Source: Methanocella_A sp964548585
GTDB taxonomy: Archaea > Halobacteriota > Methanocellia > Methanocellales > Methanocellaceae
Assembly: GCA_964548585.1 (NCBI GenBank)
Contig: CAZJRS010000003.1
Location: forward strand, 1 to 64,000
DNA: 64,000 nucleotides
Direction of reading: 5' to 3'
The position numbers were made by a program, and so were the translations under genes. Shown piece after piece: positions 1 through 9,427 of this stretch. The notes below the pieces were generated by a model that had not been told where the DNA came from, searched no databases, and saw nothing but the letters and a program-made list of their open reading frames with translations. How positions within the stretch are numbered: the stretch's first letter is position 1; each line of letters opens with the position of its first letter.

Positions 1-93
1 CATTAACTGATTGTGACAGAAAGGGTTAATATGAGTAGCCCAGATGGTAATCCGCTCGAATTTACTTCGTGACTTGATTCAAGGGGCTAAACA

Positions 94-1275
94 GTGGCGG
101 ATGCGCAGAGATCTGTTTCAATACTAGTGGCATGTCTGCTGTTTATTGGGCTGATGATGTCAGTAGCTCTCTTTTACGTAGCGTTATCCGGTAGCAATGC
201 CCTGTCGGCAGTAAACGAACCTGTCATAGGCAATATCACTTTCGTCGAAGCCGGGCTGGAGCAGTGGCAGACCCAGGGCCAAACTTATTCTTCCCGGGCT
301 ACGTTCCACCGGGATGAGACCGGGGCCGAAGAGGTAAGCGGCAACTTTACCTTCACCCTCCCGGACGATGGATACACCTCCGAAGCGGTCTCTTTCAAGA
401 ACTGGTCGCGGGGCTCTAACTTGACGATCCCGTTCGACTATACCGTTCCTTCCGACTCATACGCAGGTGCCATTTCACCGGTGTTCAGGCTCGACTTCGA
501 CGGGAACATCACCGTGCACTATGATTATTTGAACGTGACCGGCCGCTACGTCTTCGTCAGGTTCGATATCGCCGACCCGGAGCCGGACAAGGATAACCTC
601 GGAAATGACGATCTCAGCACCCTTGTGCCCCCCGGCCACTACGATCAGCGTTTTGCGGTCCGGGAGGCCGACGCGTATAACAATTCGCTGAACGCTTCGA
701 TGGCACTGACCAACGGAGTCGAGCCCTACCGGACAAAAGACCTTTACGGCGCCATGAAAAATGTCACCGCGTACGTGAACAGGCAGATGACTTCGGACGT
801 GGAAAACTGGCAACAAGACCCTTACTACGGGGACTTTACCCAGAGCGACTGGTACATCGGTTACAACCAGTCCGGCTTCGGCCCGCGCTACCATGGGATC
901 TGTAAAGACTACGTATCGCTGGCCCGGTCCTACTACCGGTCGATGGGAATACCGGCCAAATTCATCATCTGCGTCGAAAAAGATCGGGAAGGTAAGGTTT
1001 ACAGTCACGCATGGCTGGAAGTCTACGACGGGTCGAGATGGGTCCACGCGGACCCGGCATGGAATCAGTTCGACAACCCCCAGCACTACGCAAATAATGG
1101 TTACACCGGCATACAGGTACGAGAGCTATCTGTCTGCGTTAAAAAACTCACCAGCATCAAAAGCTCCGGAGAAGCCGACGACCTGATCTTCCAGGCCTGG
1201 ATCTACTGGGATACCGAAGGCAGGATGGACTTCGAGACTGTGGTCGACCGGGGAATAGATCCCATGTACAACTGA
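94..1275 (+). CDS. Membrane-anchored transglutaminase-like protein
   Basis: A 393-residue protein whose C-terminal half carries a transglutaminase-like (papain-fold) core. The expected triad is visible: Cys270 in GICKDYV, His305 in SHAWLEVY and Asp320 in WVHADPAW. Residues 8-31 form one hydrophobic segment, so the protein is probably anchored in the membrane with the enzyme domain outside. The region between (about 45-180) looks like beta-rich surface sequence with several N-x-S/T sites. I chose the GTG start because AAGGGG lies at 81-86, seven bases upstream. In archaea such proteins may act as proteases or cross-linkers; the substrate is unknown. The gene stands alone, followed by an opposite-strand gene. 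Confidence 0.8.
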   Translation: MADAQRSVSILVACLLFIGLMMSVALFYVALSGSNALSAVNEPVIGNITFVEAGLEQWQTQGQTYSSRATFHRDETGAEEVSGNFTFTLPDDGYTSEAVSFKNWSRGSNLTIPFDYTVPSDSYAGAISPVFRLDFDGNITVHYDYLNVTGRYVFVRFDIADPEPDKDNLGNDDLSTLVPPGHYDQRFAVREADAYNNSLNASMALTNGVEPYRTKDLYGAMKNVTAYVNRQMTSDVENWQQDPYYGDFTQSDWYIGYNQSGFGPRYHGICKDYVSLARSYYRSMGIPAKFIICVEKDREGKVYSHAWLEVYDGSRWVHADPAWNQFDNPQHYANNGYTGIQVRELSVCVKKLTSIKSSGEADDLIFQAWIYWDTEGRMDFETVVDRGIDPMYN

Positions 1276-1360
1276 TTTTAGGGGTGGGAGACGCTAAACT
1301 GTTAAGACCTGGCGTCTCTGGCGTTCAATGAAAAATCACTTTCGTCACCGAGTACGACTC

Positions 1361-2089
1361 TCATACAGGGAACATATTCTTGATGATCTTCCCTTCCCAT
1401 CCGCCTACGATCCAGCCGACGATGGCGCAGATCGGGACGAGTCCGCAGCACGAGCATATTGGATTTTGGATGTGGCCGGGGTACCCGAACAGGGCTGAGA
1501 GGATCGTACCGGCAGCGACCGCGAACGAGAGCGTTACGGACAGTACGATCGAGCCGATTATCCGGGCTTCTTGGTCGCTTCCCAGCGTTTTTCGTAGTTG
1601 TACGATCGTTATTACCGGGGGGACGAGCATTGCGATGGCGGCCAGCAAAGCGGCGGCGACCAGCCCTGGCCTGGTTTCGAGGCGAATACCGAGGAAGACG
1701 AACGAGGCCGCGATGATCAAGCCAAAGGCGGCACCCATGATGGCCGCGGCCATGAGGTTTTCCATGGAATAGTAGGCGACGCGCTCGTATACCACCGTAT
1801 GTCTGGGGGCTTCATACCCGTAGTCTGTGCCGGGAGGACGGGCATACCCGACGTCCTCGTAGTCGGACATTCGTGCAGAAGCCTGTGATAATCTCTTATC
1901 GTACCGGGTCTTCGCAGCCGGATCTGACAGCGTCTGGTACGCATCATTGATCTCGCGCATCTTCTCCGCGGCTTCGGAAGACTGGTTTTTATCCGGGTGG
2001 TACTGGAGGGCGAGCCGGTGGTATACCCGTTTGATCTCCTCGGGACTTGAATCCCGCCTTACGCCCAGAACATCGTAATATGTCTTCAC
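1361..2089 (-). CDS. J-domain (DnaJ-like) membrane protein
   Basis: A 242-residue protein with an N-terminal J-domain (about 1-68) carrying the HPD motif at 31-33, which in this family stimulates Hsp70 ATPase. A short linker leads to about four hydrophobic segments from residue 109 to the end, so it is a membrane-bound J-protein, not a canonical DnaJ: the Gly/Phe region, zinc fingers and peptide-binding domain are absent. No dnaK or grpE is nearby. It probably recruits an Hsp70 to the membrane; the client is unknown. Confidence 0.8.
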   Translation of the reverse strand: MKTYYDVLGVRRDSSPEEIKRVYHRLALQYHPDKNQSSEAAEKMREINDAYQTLSDPAAKTRYDKRLSQASARMSDYEDVGYARPPGTDYGYEAPRHTVVYERVAYYSMENLMAAAIMGAAFGLIIAASFVFLGIRLETRPGLVAAALLAAIAMLVPPVITIVQLRKTLGSDQEARIIGSIVLSVTLSFAVAAGTILSALFGYPGHIQNPICSCCGLVPICAIVGWIVGGWEGKIIKNMFPV

Positions 2090-2193
2090 TCGACCACCAT
2101 GGGGTTTTTATGGGTTCTATGACTCAATCTCACCGGCAGGGGTTATATATTTAATGCAGAAGCACCGACGATCTAACGGCGGAGCTGTTTACT

Positions 2194-2850
2194 TTGATGA
2201 AAGCCGTAACCAACCGTGATTTTCCTATGCTTGAAGCCATTCTGGAGCGGCTCTTCAGCATCAGGCTGGAATACGACCCGTCGCTGTTCCCGGTTAATCG
2301 GCTTGAGGAGGGGCCGCTCGTTCCCGCCATCCGGCATGATCCGTTAAACCGGATACGGTCGCTGGCATCAGGTGCCAGAGTCCAGCGTATGTCGTTCGGG
2401 ACCTTCCGTCAGATCGTCCGGGAGATACTATGTAAGGACCCTGCCGGAAGACTCCGCATCATCTTTGTCGAAGGGGTCGAAGATCTGTCCTTTGGGATGG
2501 CTGCCGGGACGAACATCATCGGCTTCAACATGTCTCGCCATCGTCTTGTCTTCGTTGGCGTACCGCCGGAACTGGACCCAATCTCGCCCGACTGCGCCTA
2601 CGTACCCCGCACCATGGACGGCTATCTGCTGGCCGTAGCGCTGCACGAGATCTACGAGAACCTGACCGGCGACGTTCGCCACTGCCGCAACCCGGGGAAG
2701 TGCATCAACTCGGTGTGTCGCCTGTATGAGAATGGTACTTGCTGTGTCTGCATGGGCGGGCTGATCGACCACAAGTACCCCGACCTGCAGCTAGAGGACC
2801 TGTACTGCGAGGAAGATCTTGATGAATTACGCAGGGCTTTGAACCGGTAA
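2194..2850 (+). CDS. Putative metal-binding protein, weakly archaemetzincin-like
   Basis: A 218-residue protein I do not firmly recognise. Around residues 151-186 there is HEIYE, then Gly159, a His-Cys pair at 163-164, and further cysteines at 170, 175, 183, 184 and 186. The layout recalls archaemetzincins (HExxHxxGxxHC followed by cysteines), but the second zinc-ligand histidine is replaced by Glu155 and the spacing is off, so catalytic activity is doubtful. It may bind zinc or an Fe-S cluster. The start is TTG at 2194 or ATG at 2197; GGAG at 2181-2184 suits both. A TATA-like TTATATATTT lies at 2144-2153. Monocistronic. Confidence 0.6.
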   Translation: MMKAVTNRDFPMLEAILERLFSIRLEYDPSLFPVNRLEEGPLVPAIRHDPLNRIRSLASGARVQRMSFGTFRQIVREILCKDPAGRLRIIFVEGVEDLSFGMAAGTNIIGFNMSRHRLVFVGVPPELDPISPDCAYVPRTMDGYLLAVALHEIYENLTGDVRHCRNPGKCINSVCRLYENGTCCVCMGGLIDHKYPDLQLEDLYCEEDLDELRRALNR

Positions 2851-2905
2851 CGCACCTATGCCCGGCTTCGGATTCAAAGCCGCCTGCCATCAGCCTGGAA
2901 AAAAC

Positions 2906-3685
2906 TCATCTGATGCGATCTGGTTCTATGACATCATAATCGATGCCGGCAGTCTCGACTTTTTGGATCGCCTGAGGGGCCAGGTCCTCTGAGACGATCA
3001 GGGTTGCCTTGACTCCTTTAACCGCAGCTTCTACAGCTGCATCTACGGGCCCGAACAGAATGTCTGGTTTTACGGCAGCCTTCCGCAGCGCGGCCAGCGC
3101 CTCGATTCCGGACACGCAGATGATCCCGGTGGCCAGGCGCTTTAATGCCTCAGCGTTCACCGAGTGTGAGCCGCCGTTTGCTATGACCGGAATGCGAATC
3201 ACCGTTAACTTCCCCTGTTTTAAGGGGATCAGGCCAACCAGCCCTGAAACGCCCACGTCTTCTCCGGCGGCTGCGCTATTAAAAGCAATGCCACTGGCGC
3301 TTCCGCTCTCGTGCCCGGCGTAGAGAATACCGTTCTCCATGGTCAGAAAAACCGTCTCATCCTTTTTAACCGGTTCCCGGGCGATGGTCGCCCAGACAGC
3401 AACCTGCCCTATCACGCTGTTGAGCACATACTCCGAATAGTCTTTCAGTTCCCTGGCGCCCGCAATGATGGATTCCACTCCAAGCGGGGTCACCGTATAC
3501 TGGCCCCGTCCCGTCGAAGTGATCATGCCATCGGCTACCAGGTCTTTAATGTACTCGGATACCGCCTGGGGCGTGATGCCCAGCGAATCCGCGATCTGGC
3601 TCTGCTTGATCTGGGGCTGGCTCGCGGCCACCTCGACCAGGATCTGGAACCGTGTAACCTCTCGCTTCTTCTCCAGAACGGTCAT
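2906..3685 (-). CDS. Winged-helix transcriptional regulator with C-terminal ligand-type domain
   Basis: A 259-residue protein. Residues about 15-75 form a winged helix: QSQIADSLGITPQAVSEYIK is a clear recognition-helix region, followed by a wing. The remainder is a long alpha/beta domain, conserved as far as I recall in methanogen regulators of this build, that may bind a small ligand; I cannot name it. It overlaps the upstream gene by four bases (ATGA at 3682-3685), so the two are translationally coupled and probably act together. The target is unknown. Confidence 0.75.
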   Translation of the reverse strand: MTVLEKKREVTRFQILVEVAASQPQIKQSQIADSLGITPQAVSEYIKDLVADGMITSTGRGQYTVTPLGVESIIAGARELKDYSEYVLNSVIGQVAVWATIAREPVKKDETVFLTMENGILYAGHESGSASGIAFNSAAAGEDVGVSGLVGLIPLKQGKLTVIRIPVIANGGSHSVNAEALKRLATGIICVSGIEALAALRKAAVKPDILFGPVDAAVEAAVKGVKATLIVSEDLAPQAIQKVETAGIDYDVIEPDRIR

Positions 3686-4215
3686 GGCCGCTCCTTGACG
3701 ATCTCCAGTCGCTGGCCTTTGACAGCGATGCGCCCTGACCGCTTGGCTATGGCTTTCAGAAACGTCGGGCTTTTGTCGAAGACACGCGCGAGATTGATCA
3801 AAGAGGCGTTGCCTTTCTCTACCTCGGTTTCCACGTCTTCGGCCAGCTTACGCAGGCCCTCGTCCATCGAAAACGAGACCATGATGAGCTCGCTCATCTC
3901 TTTCATCGTGCACTGGAAACTGGTCCGCACTTCACTGTAGGAAGTCCGGTACTCCTGCACAGGCGGCTGTCCTGGCTCAGGCATGCGCCACCTGCTCTCG
4001 ACCAGCCCGCCCTGCCGCAGCGCATCCAGGCTTTTGCTGGTATCCTTGCCGGTGATGTTATCCAGCTCTTCCTTGGTCTTCCACCCGGTGGACACTTCAT
4101 CAAATACCTGCGAATGTAACCGCGAGTTGAATACCTGCAGAAGCGGCACTATATCTGCGGCATCGTTGATGATCTTTGTCCTCTTAACGCTCGGCTCCAT
4201 CAAACTGGGCTCCAT
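3682..4215 (-). CDS. ArsR-like winged-helix regulator
   Basis: A 177-residue protein whose first 75 residues look like an ArsR-type winged helix (TKEELDNITGKDTSKSLDAL as the helix-turn-helix, then a wing), followed by a helical tail. It is the first gene of a two-regulator operon and overlaps the next gene by four bases. A TATA-like GATATATTTTT at about 4236-4245 fits a leaderless ATG at 4215; an alternative ATG five codons in has GGAG in front. The N-terminus shows a small duplication (MEPS-LMEPS) that arises from these two start regions. The promoter faces hypF, which diverges. Confidence 0.7.
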   Translation of the reverse strand: MEPSLMEPSVKRTKIINDAADIVPLLQVFNSRLHSQVFDEVSTGWKTKEELDNITGKDTSKSLDALRQGGLVESRWRMPEPGQPPVQEYRTSYSEVRTSFQCTMKEMSELIMVSFSMDEGLRKLAEDVETEVEKGNASLINLARVFDKSPTFLKAIAKRSGRIAVKGQRLEIVKERP

Positions 4216-4295
4216 TCATAAAACATGACATAGAAAAATATATCACAAATCGGCAATAAACTTTTTGAAGGATTGCATCCTACAGAGCTACTTCT

Positions 4296-6533
4296 ATGAA
4301 AAAAGCGAGAATCCTGGTGAAGGGCATAGTTCAGGGCGTAGGCTTCAGGCCATTCGTCCACCGCACTGCCAACGAAGCCGGCGTGGCCGGATCAGTGCGA
4401 AACCTGGGCACCAGCGTCGCCATCGAGGCTGAGGGAGATGACGCCGCAGTAGAACGATTTATCGCGAAACTACGGACCGGCCCGCCCCTGGCCCGCATCG
4501 ACTCCATCGACGTAGAGTATGGAACCTACAAAAGCGGGCGCGAGGGCTTCGTCATTGAAAAGAGTGGCCAATCCGGCTTCGGCGGCTTCATTCCCCCGGA
4601 CACCGGTATCTGTAACTCCTGCATCAGCGACATGCAGCACACCGTTCACTACCGAGACTACTGGGCCACTTCCTGCGTGGACTGTGGCCCCCGCTACGCA
4701 ATCATGGATAACCTGCCTTACGACCGGGAGAACACCTCTATGGCGGACTTTCCGCTTTGCGAGGCTTGCCTGCGGGAGTACCAGAGCCCAGACGATCGAC
4801 GGTACCACGCCCAGACCATATCCTGTCCGAAGTGCGGCCCGAAGCTGAGCTTCTATGACTCTGAGAGGCGAGAGCGGACGCCCGCACTCGAAGAAACTAT
4901 AGCCGCCCTTCAGGGCGGCCAGATCGTGGCCATCAAAGGCGTGGGAGGATTTCACCTGTGCTGCCGGATGGATGCCACACCGCTGCTGCGGCAACGCAGA
5001 AATCGTCCGGAGCAGCCCTTCGCGCTCATGGCGCCACTGCCAGTGATCGAGAAATACGCCTGCTTCTCCGCGGGTGAACGGGAGCTGCTCGACTCGCTCA
5101 AGCGGCCCATCGTGCTGTTAAAGAGAAAGGACACCGTGCCCGAAGATGTGTCGCCCGGCCTGAACACCGTGGGCTTCATGACGCCCTACACCGGCTTTCA
5201 CCACTTACTGTTCAGCGGAATCACCGAGCCGCTCATCATGACCAGCGCCAACCTGCCCAGCGAGCCCATGGTCAGGGACAACGACGAGGCTTTCCGCCGG
5301 CTGGGAGCCATCGCCGACTGCTTCCTCCTGCACAACAGGCGCATCTTAAACCGCTGCGACGACACCGTGCTGCGGTGGAACAACGGGAGCATGTTTTTCA
5401 CCCGGATGGCCCGGGGCTACGCGCCAACGTCCTTCGTCCTGCCTGAGAAAGCACCGAAGGCGATTCTCGCTATGGGGCCAGAGCTGAACTCGTCCATCTC
5501 CATCTACAAAGATAACCTGTGTTACCTGTCCCACCACCTGGGAAACATCACCAACCCGCTGGCGCTCGACAACCTCCGGGAAACCGTAGATCGGATGTTG
5601 AAGATGACGCAGGTGAAGCCGGAGATCATCGCGTGCGACCTGCATCCCTCCTTCCTGTCCAGCAGGCTAGGAAGAGAACTCGCACAAAATTTCGGGGCGG
5701 TCGTGGTACCTGTCCAGCACCACCGCGCTCACATCGGCTCTCTCGTCGCGGAAGGCATCGACATCGACGAAGTCGTCGGCGTGGCCATGGACGGGGTAGG
5801 GTACGGCGAGGACGGCACCGTCTGGGGCGGGGAAATCTTCTCCGGCTCAGGCCACACTGCCGGGCTGCTGCCTATGCCCATGCCCGGCGGCGACCTGGCG
5901 ACGAAGTTCCCGTTGCGGATGGCCGCAGGCATCCTGCATGGCTCCTGCGATAATTCCCGGATCAGGCAACTACTGGAGCTGAACATGACCGACGTGGAGG
6001 CAGGGGTAGTCTTACGCCAGGTCGAAACAGGCATCAACGTGGCTTACTCCTCCAGCGCCGGCCGGGTACTGGATGCCGTAGCCGCTGTCCTGGGCATCTG
6101 CTACAGAAGAACCTACGAAGGCGAGCCCGCGATGAAGCTGGAAAGCGCCGCCTCGGCCGGCGCCGCCAGTAAGGTCAGGCTGCGCCTGGATATCATCAAT
6201 AAGGATGGAATGCGGTTTATTGACTCCCGGTCTTTCCTCCGGTCTGTGGTTGAGGCACTGGATGAGGGTCGGCGCAAGGCCGACATCGCAGCCGCTGCCC
6301 AGGCTACACTGGCGAAGGCATTTGCAGACCAGGCATGCGAGGAAGCCCGAATCTCCGGCAAAAGTATCGTCGGGTTCAGCGGCGGCGTGGCCGTCAACGC
6401 AGCCATCGGCAGCGTCATCGAAAGCATCGTAAAAGATAATGGGTTACAGTTCGTCACCAACCATAAGCTGCCCTGTGGCGACGGAGGAGTATCCTTCGGA
6501 CAGGCTGTGCTGGCAAACCGGGCAAACAGATAA
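4296..6533 (+). CDS. hypF: Carbamoyltransferase HypF, [NiFe]-hydrogenase maturation
   Basis: A 745-residue protein of normal HypF length with all four domains in order: acylphosphatase (about 1-90, GIVQGVGFR motif at 10-18), two zinc-finger-like CxxC pairs (about 105-185), a YrdC-like carbamoyl-adenylation domain (about 195-380) and a C-terminal Kae1-like domain with the HHRAH metal motif. HypF uses carbamoyl phosphate and ATP to make the thiocarbamate on HypE that becomes the cyanide ligands of the [NiFe] centre. Its presence implies hydrogenases elsewhere in the genome. It is not next to other hyp genes here. A strong hairpin terminator follows directly. Confidence 0.95.
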   Translation: MKKARILVKGIVQGVGFRPFVHRTANEAGVAGSVRNLGTSVAIEAEGDDAAVERFIAKLRTGPPLARIDSIDVEYGTYKSGREGFVIEKSGQSGFGGFIPPDTGICNSCISDMQHTVHYRDYWATSCVDCGPRYAIMDNLPYDRENTSMADFPLCEACLREYQSPDDRRYHAQTISCPKCGPKLSFYDSERRERTPALEETIAALQGGQIVAIKGVGGFHLCCRMDATPLLRQRRNRPEQPFALMAPLPVIEKYACFSAGERELLDSLKRPIVLLKRKDTVPEDVSPGLNTVGFMTPYTGFHHLLFSGITEPLIMTSANLPSEPMVRDNDEAFRRLGAIADCFLLHNRRILNRCDDTVLRWNNGSMFFTRMARGYAPTSFVLPEKAPKAILAMGPELNSSISIYKDNLCYLSHHLGNITNPLALDNLRETVDRMLKMTQVKPEIIACDLHPSFLSSRLGRELAQNFGAVVVPVQHHRAHIGSLVAEGIDIDEVVGVAMDGVGYGEDGTVWGGEIFSGSGHTAGLLPMPMPGGDLATKFPLRMAAGILHGSCDNSRIRQLLELNMTDVEAGVVLRQVETGINVAYSSSAGRVLDAVAAVLGICYRRTYEGEPAMKLESAASAGAASKVRLRLDIINKDGMRFIDSRSFLRSVVEALDEGRRKADIAAAAQATLAKAFADQACEEARISGKSIVGFSGGVAVNAAIGSVIESIVKDNGLQFVTNHKLPCGDGGVSFGQAVLANRANR

Positions 6534-6541
6534 CCCGAATT

Positions 6542-6567
6542 ACCCGGCCACGCAAAGGCCGGGTTTT
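6542..6567 (+). terminator. Hairpin terminator after hypF
   Basis: Eight-base arms ACCCGGCC (6542-6549) and GGCCGGGT (6557-6564) enclose a seven-base loop and run into TTTT. The hairpin sits nine bases after the hypF stop codon. Confidence 0.75.
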
Positions 6568-6763
6568 AAACCAGCGCTTCGTGGGCCTCAAACCCGGTAT
6601 TTTTGTACTTTTCTTCACTGTCTCGACTGACCACATTAAATTATATATGAAAATGCTATATCTTAAGCGACTGGATATTGTGGGTCATATCCATCGACTG
6701 CATCGGGGTATGGTGCGAGTCCTTAGTCAGGCTTAAAATGAAAGTGTTTGAGCAGGGATACAC

Positions 6764-8524
6764 ATGTTAGGATTCAGGTTAGTTCAGGACGACGAAGTAG
6801 GCATAGTAACCAAGAACATGTTCGGTAAAAAGATGCCGCCGGGTCAGATCATCGCCACCAGCGGGGAGATCGGGGTGCAGGCAGAGATCCTGATGCCGGG
6901 ACTGTACTGGAAGATGCCCGTTGTCTATAAGATCGAAAAGTCGAACGTGACACGCATTCCCCAGGGTAATATCGGTGTGCTCGAATCGATCGACGGCCAG
7001 CCTGTAGCGCCGGGAAGGCTGCTTGGGGACGCTGTGGAATGCAACTCTTTCCAGGACGCCCGGGCGTTTTTGGAGAACGGCGGGTGCAAAGGTCCGCAGA
7101 TCGCCACCCTGCGTCCCGGTACATACCGGATCAACGATAAGGTTTTCAAGGTCACGGTCGCGCCGGCGATCGATATTCCCACCGAACAGGTCGGAGTGGT
7201 GACGGCGCAAGACGGTATCTCGCTGCCCTCGGGCTTCATCGTGGCACCTGCCCCGGTTGAAGATTGCCAGCACTTCCAGGATGGCCAGGCTTTCATCAAC
7301 AGCAACGGGTTCAGAGGCCCTCAGCTCGAGACTTTACAGCCCGGTGAATACTACATTAACCCGCTACTCTTCAACGTCACCAGCTACGATGTGGCCACAG
7401 TGCCACCCGGATACGTCGCGGTGATCATCTCGAGCGTCGGGGAGGAGCTGGACCGATCGGCTGCTACTGCTCCAGAGATCAGCACTCATCCGACTCTCTA
7501 TCAGCCGCCAGTCGAAGCCGGGGAAACCGTGCTCATCACGAACAAGACCCAGAGGGGTATTCTGAAGGACCCGGTGGCCCCGGGCAAATACAACATGAAC
7601 ATGATCGGCTACCGTGCAGAGCTGGTGCCGACGAGTGCGGTTACCATCGACTGGGCATCGAATGACGGTATCAGGGAAACCGAAATAGGCAGGGGCAAGG
7701 AAAAACAACGTGAAAGCCCGGGCGTCGCCGAGTTCTTCCGCTTCGGCCAGCTCCGGGTCACGTCTAAAGACGGGTTCCAGCTGGAAGTGGACGTACGGCT
7801 GATCATCCGCATACCGCCGGCAAACGCACCATCCGTCATCGCGAGGTTCGGCACGGTACACAACCTCATCGAGCAGGTCGCTCACCCGCTAATCGACTCT
7901 TCCTTCCGTAACGAAGCAGGCAAAAAAGCAGCGATGGAGTTCGTGCACAGCCGTACGGAACTGCAGAAACAGGCGCTAGAGACAGCCAGGGAGGAGTTCG
8001 CGAAGTACCACGTGGAAGTCCAGGGCCTGCTCATCGCCTACATCAAAGTAGACGAAAAGCTGCTCGAAACTCAGACCAAGAAGGAGATCGCCGTCCAGCA
8101 GCAACAGCAGTACAAGCAGGAAGCGCTGGCTCAGGAAGAACGGATCGCCGTGGCCGAGAAGACCGCCCGGGCGGATAAGCAGTCCGATGTGATCGCAGCC
8201 CGGCTCTCCATCGAGATCGCCGCCGATAGCGCCGAAGCTATGAGAAAGCAGGCGGAAGGTATCCGGGACGCGACCAAGAACAAGGCCGAAGGTCTCGCCT
8301 ACGAAGCGCAGCGCATCGGAGAAGGTACCGCCGCCGCCTATGAAGCCCAGACCAGGGTGCTCGGCACTGACAGCATCGTGGCCATAAAACTCATAGAGGA
8401 AATTGCCCGGGGCAACATCAAGATCACTCCCGACGTGCAGGTAACGGGTGACGGAGAAAAATCGAACATCTTCAACGCGTATCTCGCGACTCTGTTCACG
8501 GATAAGATTAAAAAGAGCAGTTAA
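6764..8524 (+). CDS. SPFH/flotillin-like membrane-scaffold protein
   Basis: A 586-residue protein of the SPFH (band 7/flotillin) superfamily: a beta-rich N-terminal half, an SPFH-like core (about 325-420, with a run such as VTSKDGFQLEVDVRLIIRI) and a long Ala/Glu/Lys/Gln-rich coiled coil (about 425-545) with flotillin-style EAEA-like repeats. There is no clear N-terminal membrane segment. A motif near residues 90-125 recurs near 172-208 (F-QD-A-F-NGG-GPQ-TL-PG-Y-IN), an internal duplication. SPFH proteins oligomerise into rings or scaffolds at membranes; the role here is unknown. The ATG start has AGGGAT upstream, and a terminator overlaps the stop codon. A bactofilin-like gene converges on it. 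Confidence 0.85.
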   Translation: MLGFRLVQDDEVGIVTKNMFGKKMPPGQIIATSGEIGVQAEILMPGLYWKMPVVYKIEKSNVTRIPQGNIGVLESIDGQPVAPGRLLGDAVECNSFQDARAFLENGGCKGPQIATLRPGTYRINDKVFKVTVAPAIDIPTEQVGVVTAQDGISLPSGFIVAPAPVEDCQHFQDGQAFINSNGFRGPQLETLQPGEYYINPLLFNVTSYDVATVPPGYVAVIISSVGEELDRSAATAPEISTHPTLYQPPVEAGETVLITNKTQRGILKDPVAPGKYNMNMIGYRAELVPTSAVTIDWASNDGIRETEIGRGKEKQRESPGVAEFFRFGQLRVTSKDGFQLEVDVRLIIRIPPANAPSVIARFGTVHNLIEQVAHPLIDSSFRNEAGKKAAMEFVHSRTELQKQALETAREEFAKYHVEVQGLLIAYIKVDEKLLETQTKKEIAVQQQQQYKQEALAQEERIAVAEKTARADKQSDVIAARLSIEIAADSAEAMRKQAEGIRDATKNKAEGLAYEAQRIGEGTAAAYEAQTRVLGTDSIVAIKLIEEIARGNIKITPDVQVTGDGEKSNIFNAYLATLFTDKIKKSS

Positions 8525-8547
8525 ACTGCTCTGTTTTTTATTTTTTT
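8514..8547 (+). terminator. Hairpin terminator overlapping the SPFH stop codon
   Basis: A perfect inverted repeat, AGAGCAGTT (8514-8522) and AACTGCTCT (8524-8532), is followed by two T-runs up to 8547. The stop codon (8522-8524) lies within the hairpin. Confidence 0.85.
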
Positions 8548-8602
8548 CTCAACTATCATCGCATGTCAGTCGAGAAGTATATCCTTGGGCACCGGGTCGC
8601 TC

Positions 8603-9046
8603 TTATTTTTCTTCCTTCTTCGTGACCACTTTGCCTTTGGTCTTTTTAGCCGGCTTTTTACCATAGTACTCGACCAGGCCGGTAGCTTCTAACGATCCGA
8701 AGGCCACGTCCGGCCGGATGACTGCGCTTCCGGTGCACCTGACTTTCCCCAGAACGCGGCTGTGGTCCAGTGCCAGCAGGTCGCCTTTTACCGTGAGGTC
8801 TCCCCGGATGACCGTCCACGGTCCCAGGATTACGTTGTTCGCTTTGACATCGCCCATAGCCTGCGCGCCCTTGCCGAAGACGAGATCGCCGTCGATAGCG
8901 ACACGTTCCATAAACCGCGAGTTCATGCCGGCAATCAGGTTAGCCCTGTAGTTGACCGCCCTGATATAATTGGAATTTTTCTTGATTATGAGAGTGTTTG
9001 ACTCTTCATGCCCCTTGATCGACGGTCCTTCCATCCCTTCGCCCAT
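8603..9046 (-). CDS. Bactofilin-like polymer-forming protein
   Basis: A 147-residue protein whose central part (about 45-125) is a short-repeat beta-helix of the bactofilin type, for example GDLVFGKGAQAMGDVKANNV and GDLTVKGDLLALDHSRVLGK. A Lys-rich tail (KKPAKKTKGKVVTKKEEK) follows. Bactofilins self-assemble into filaments without nucleotide and often lie on membranes. It converges with the SPFH gene, and a structural partnership is possible but only inferred. A TATA-like TTTTTATATGA (about 9070-9080) lies upstream. The start is ATG 9046, or four codons further in. Confidence 0.75.
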   Translation of the reverse strand: MGEGMEGPSIKGHEESNTLIIKKNSNYIRAVNYRANLIAGMNSRFMERVAIDGDLVFGKGAQAMGDVKANNVILGPWTVIRGDLTVKGDLLALDHSRVLGKVRCTGSAVIRPDVAFGSLEATGLVEYYGKKPAKKTKGKVVTKKEEK

Positions 9047-9205
9047 ATTCCTTTACTTTTCTATCGTATCATATAAAAAGTTTATTTAATAACCTCTTGT
9101 ATAGGTCCGTCAAACGATACTATATTTTCACAATTATTGTAAACTAATGGCTGCACTACTTACCAACCCTTTACTCACCGGGCCCTTGACCCATGGAAAA
9201 AACGC

Positions 9206-9418
9206 CTACCAGCGCCGGCCATAGCCCAGGATTAGCCCAATTACCTCCGGGTTCGGCCTGTGCTCTACACCGGATTGATCTCGCATCAGGCGGCGACAAT
9301 TTTCCAGCGGGCACTTCCGCGGATCAGAATAAGACATCCAGAGATAGCGGTAGACATCCGGGCTACAGGTCGCCAGCACCTGTGTGACGTGTCCCCTGAA
9401 CAAGTCGTCCGAGTTCAC
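9206..9418 (-). CDS. Small hypothetical protein (about 70 aa)
   Basis: A 70-residue reading frame with balanced composition and no similarity I recognise. It has Cys residues in SYSDPRKCPLENCRRLM, and its end (GLILGYGRRW) is aromatic and basic. Support comes from upstream signals: GAGGGG at 9427-9432 in front of a GTG at 9418 and a TATA-like ATATATAGTAT at about 9465-9475, at archaeal spacing. An earlier in-frame GTG at 9427 overlaps the ribosome-binding site. It could still be chance. Confidence 0.4.
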   Translation of the reverse strand: MNSDDLFRGHVTQVLATCSPDVYRYLWMSYSDPRKCPLENCRRLMRDQSGVEHRPNPEVIGLILGYGRRW

Positions 9419-9427
9419 CTTACCCAC

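Noticed and set aside
475..1086. 203-codon minus-strand frame
   Set aside because: It is antisense to the transglutaminase-like gene and shows only the complement of its codon pattern.
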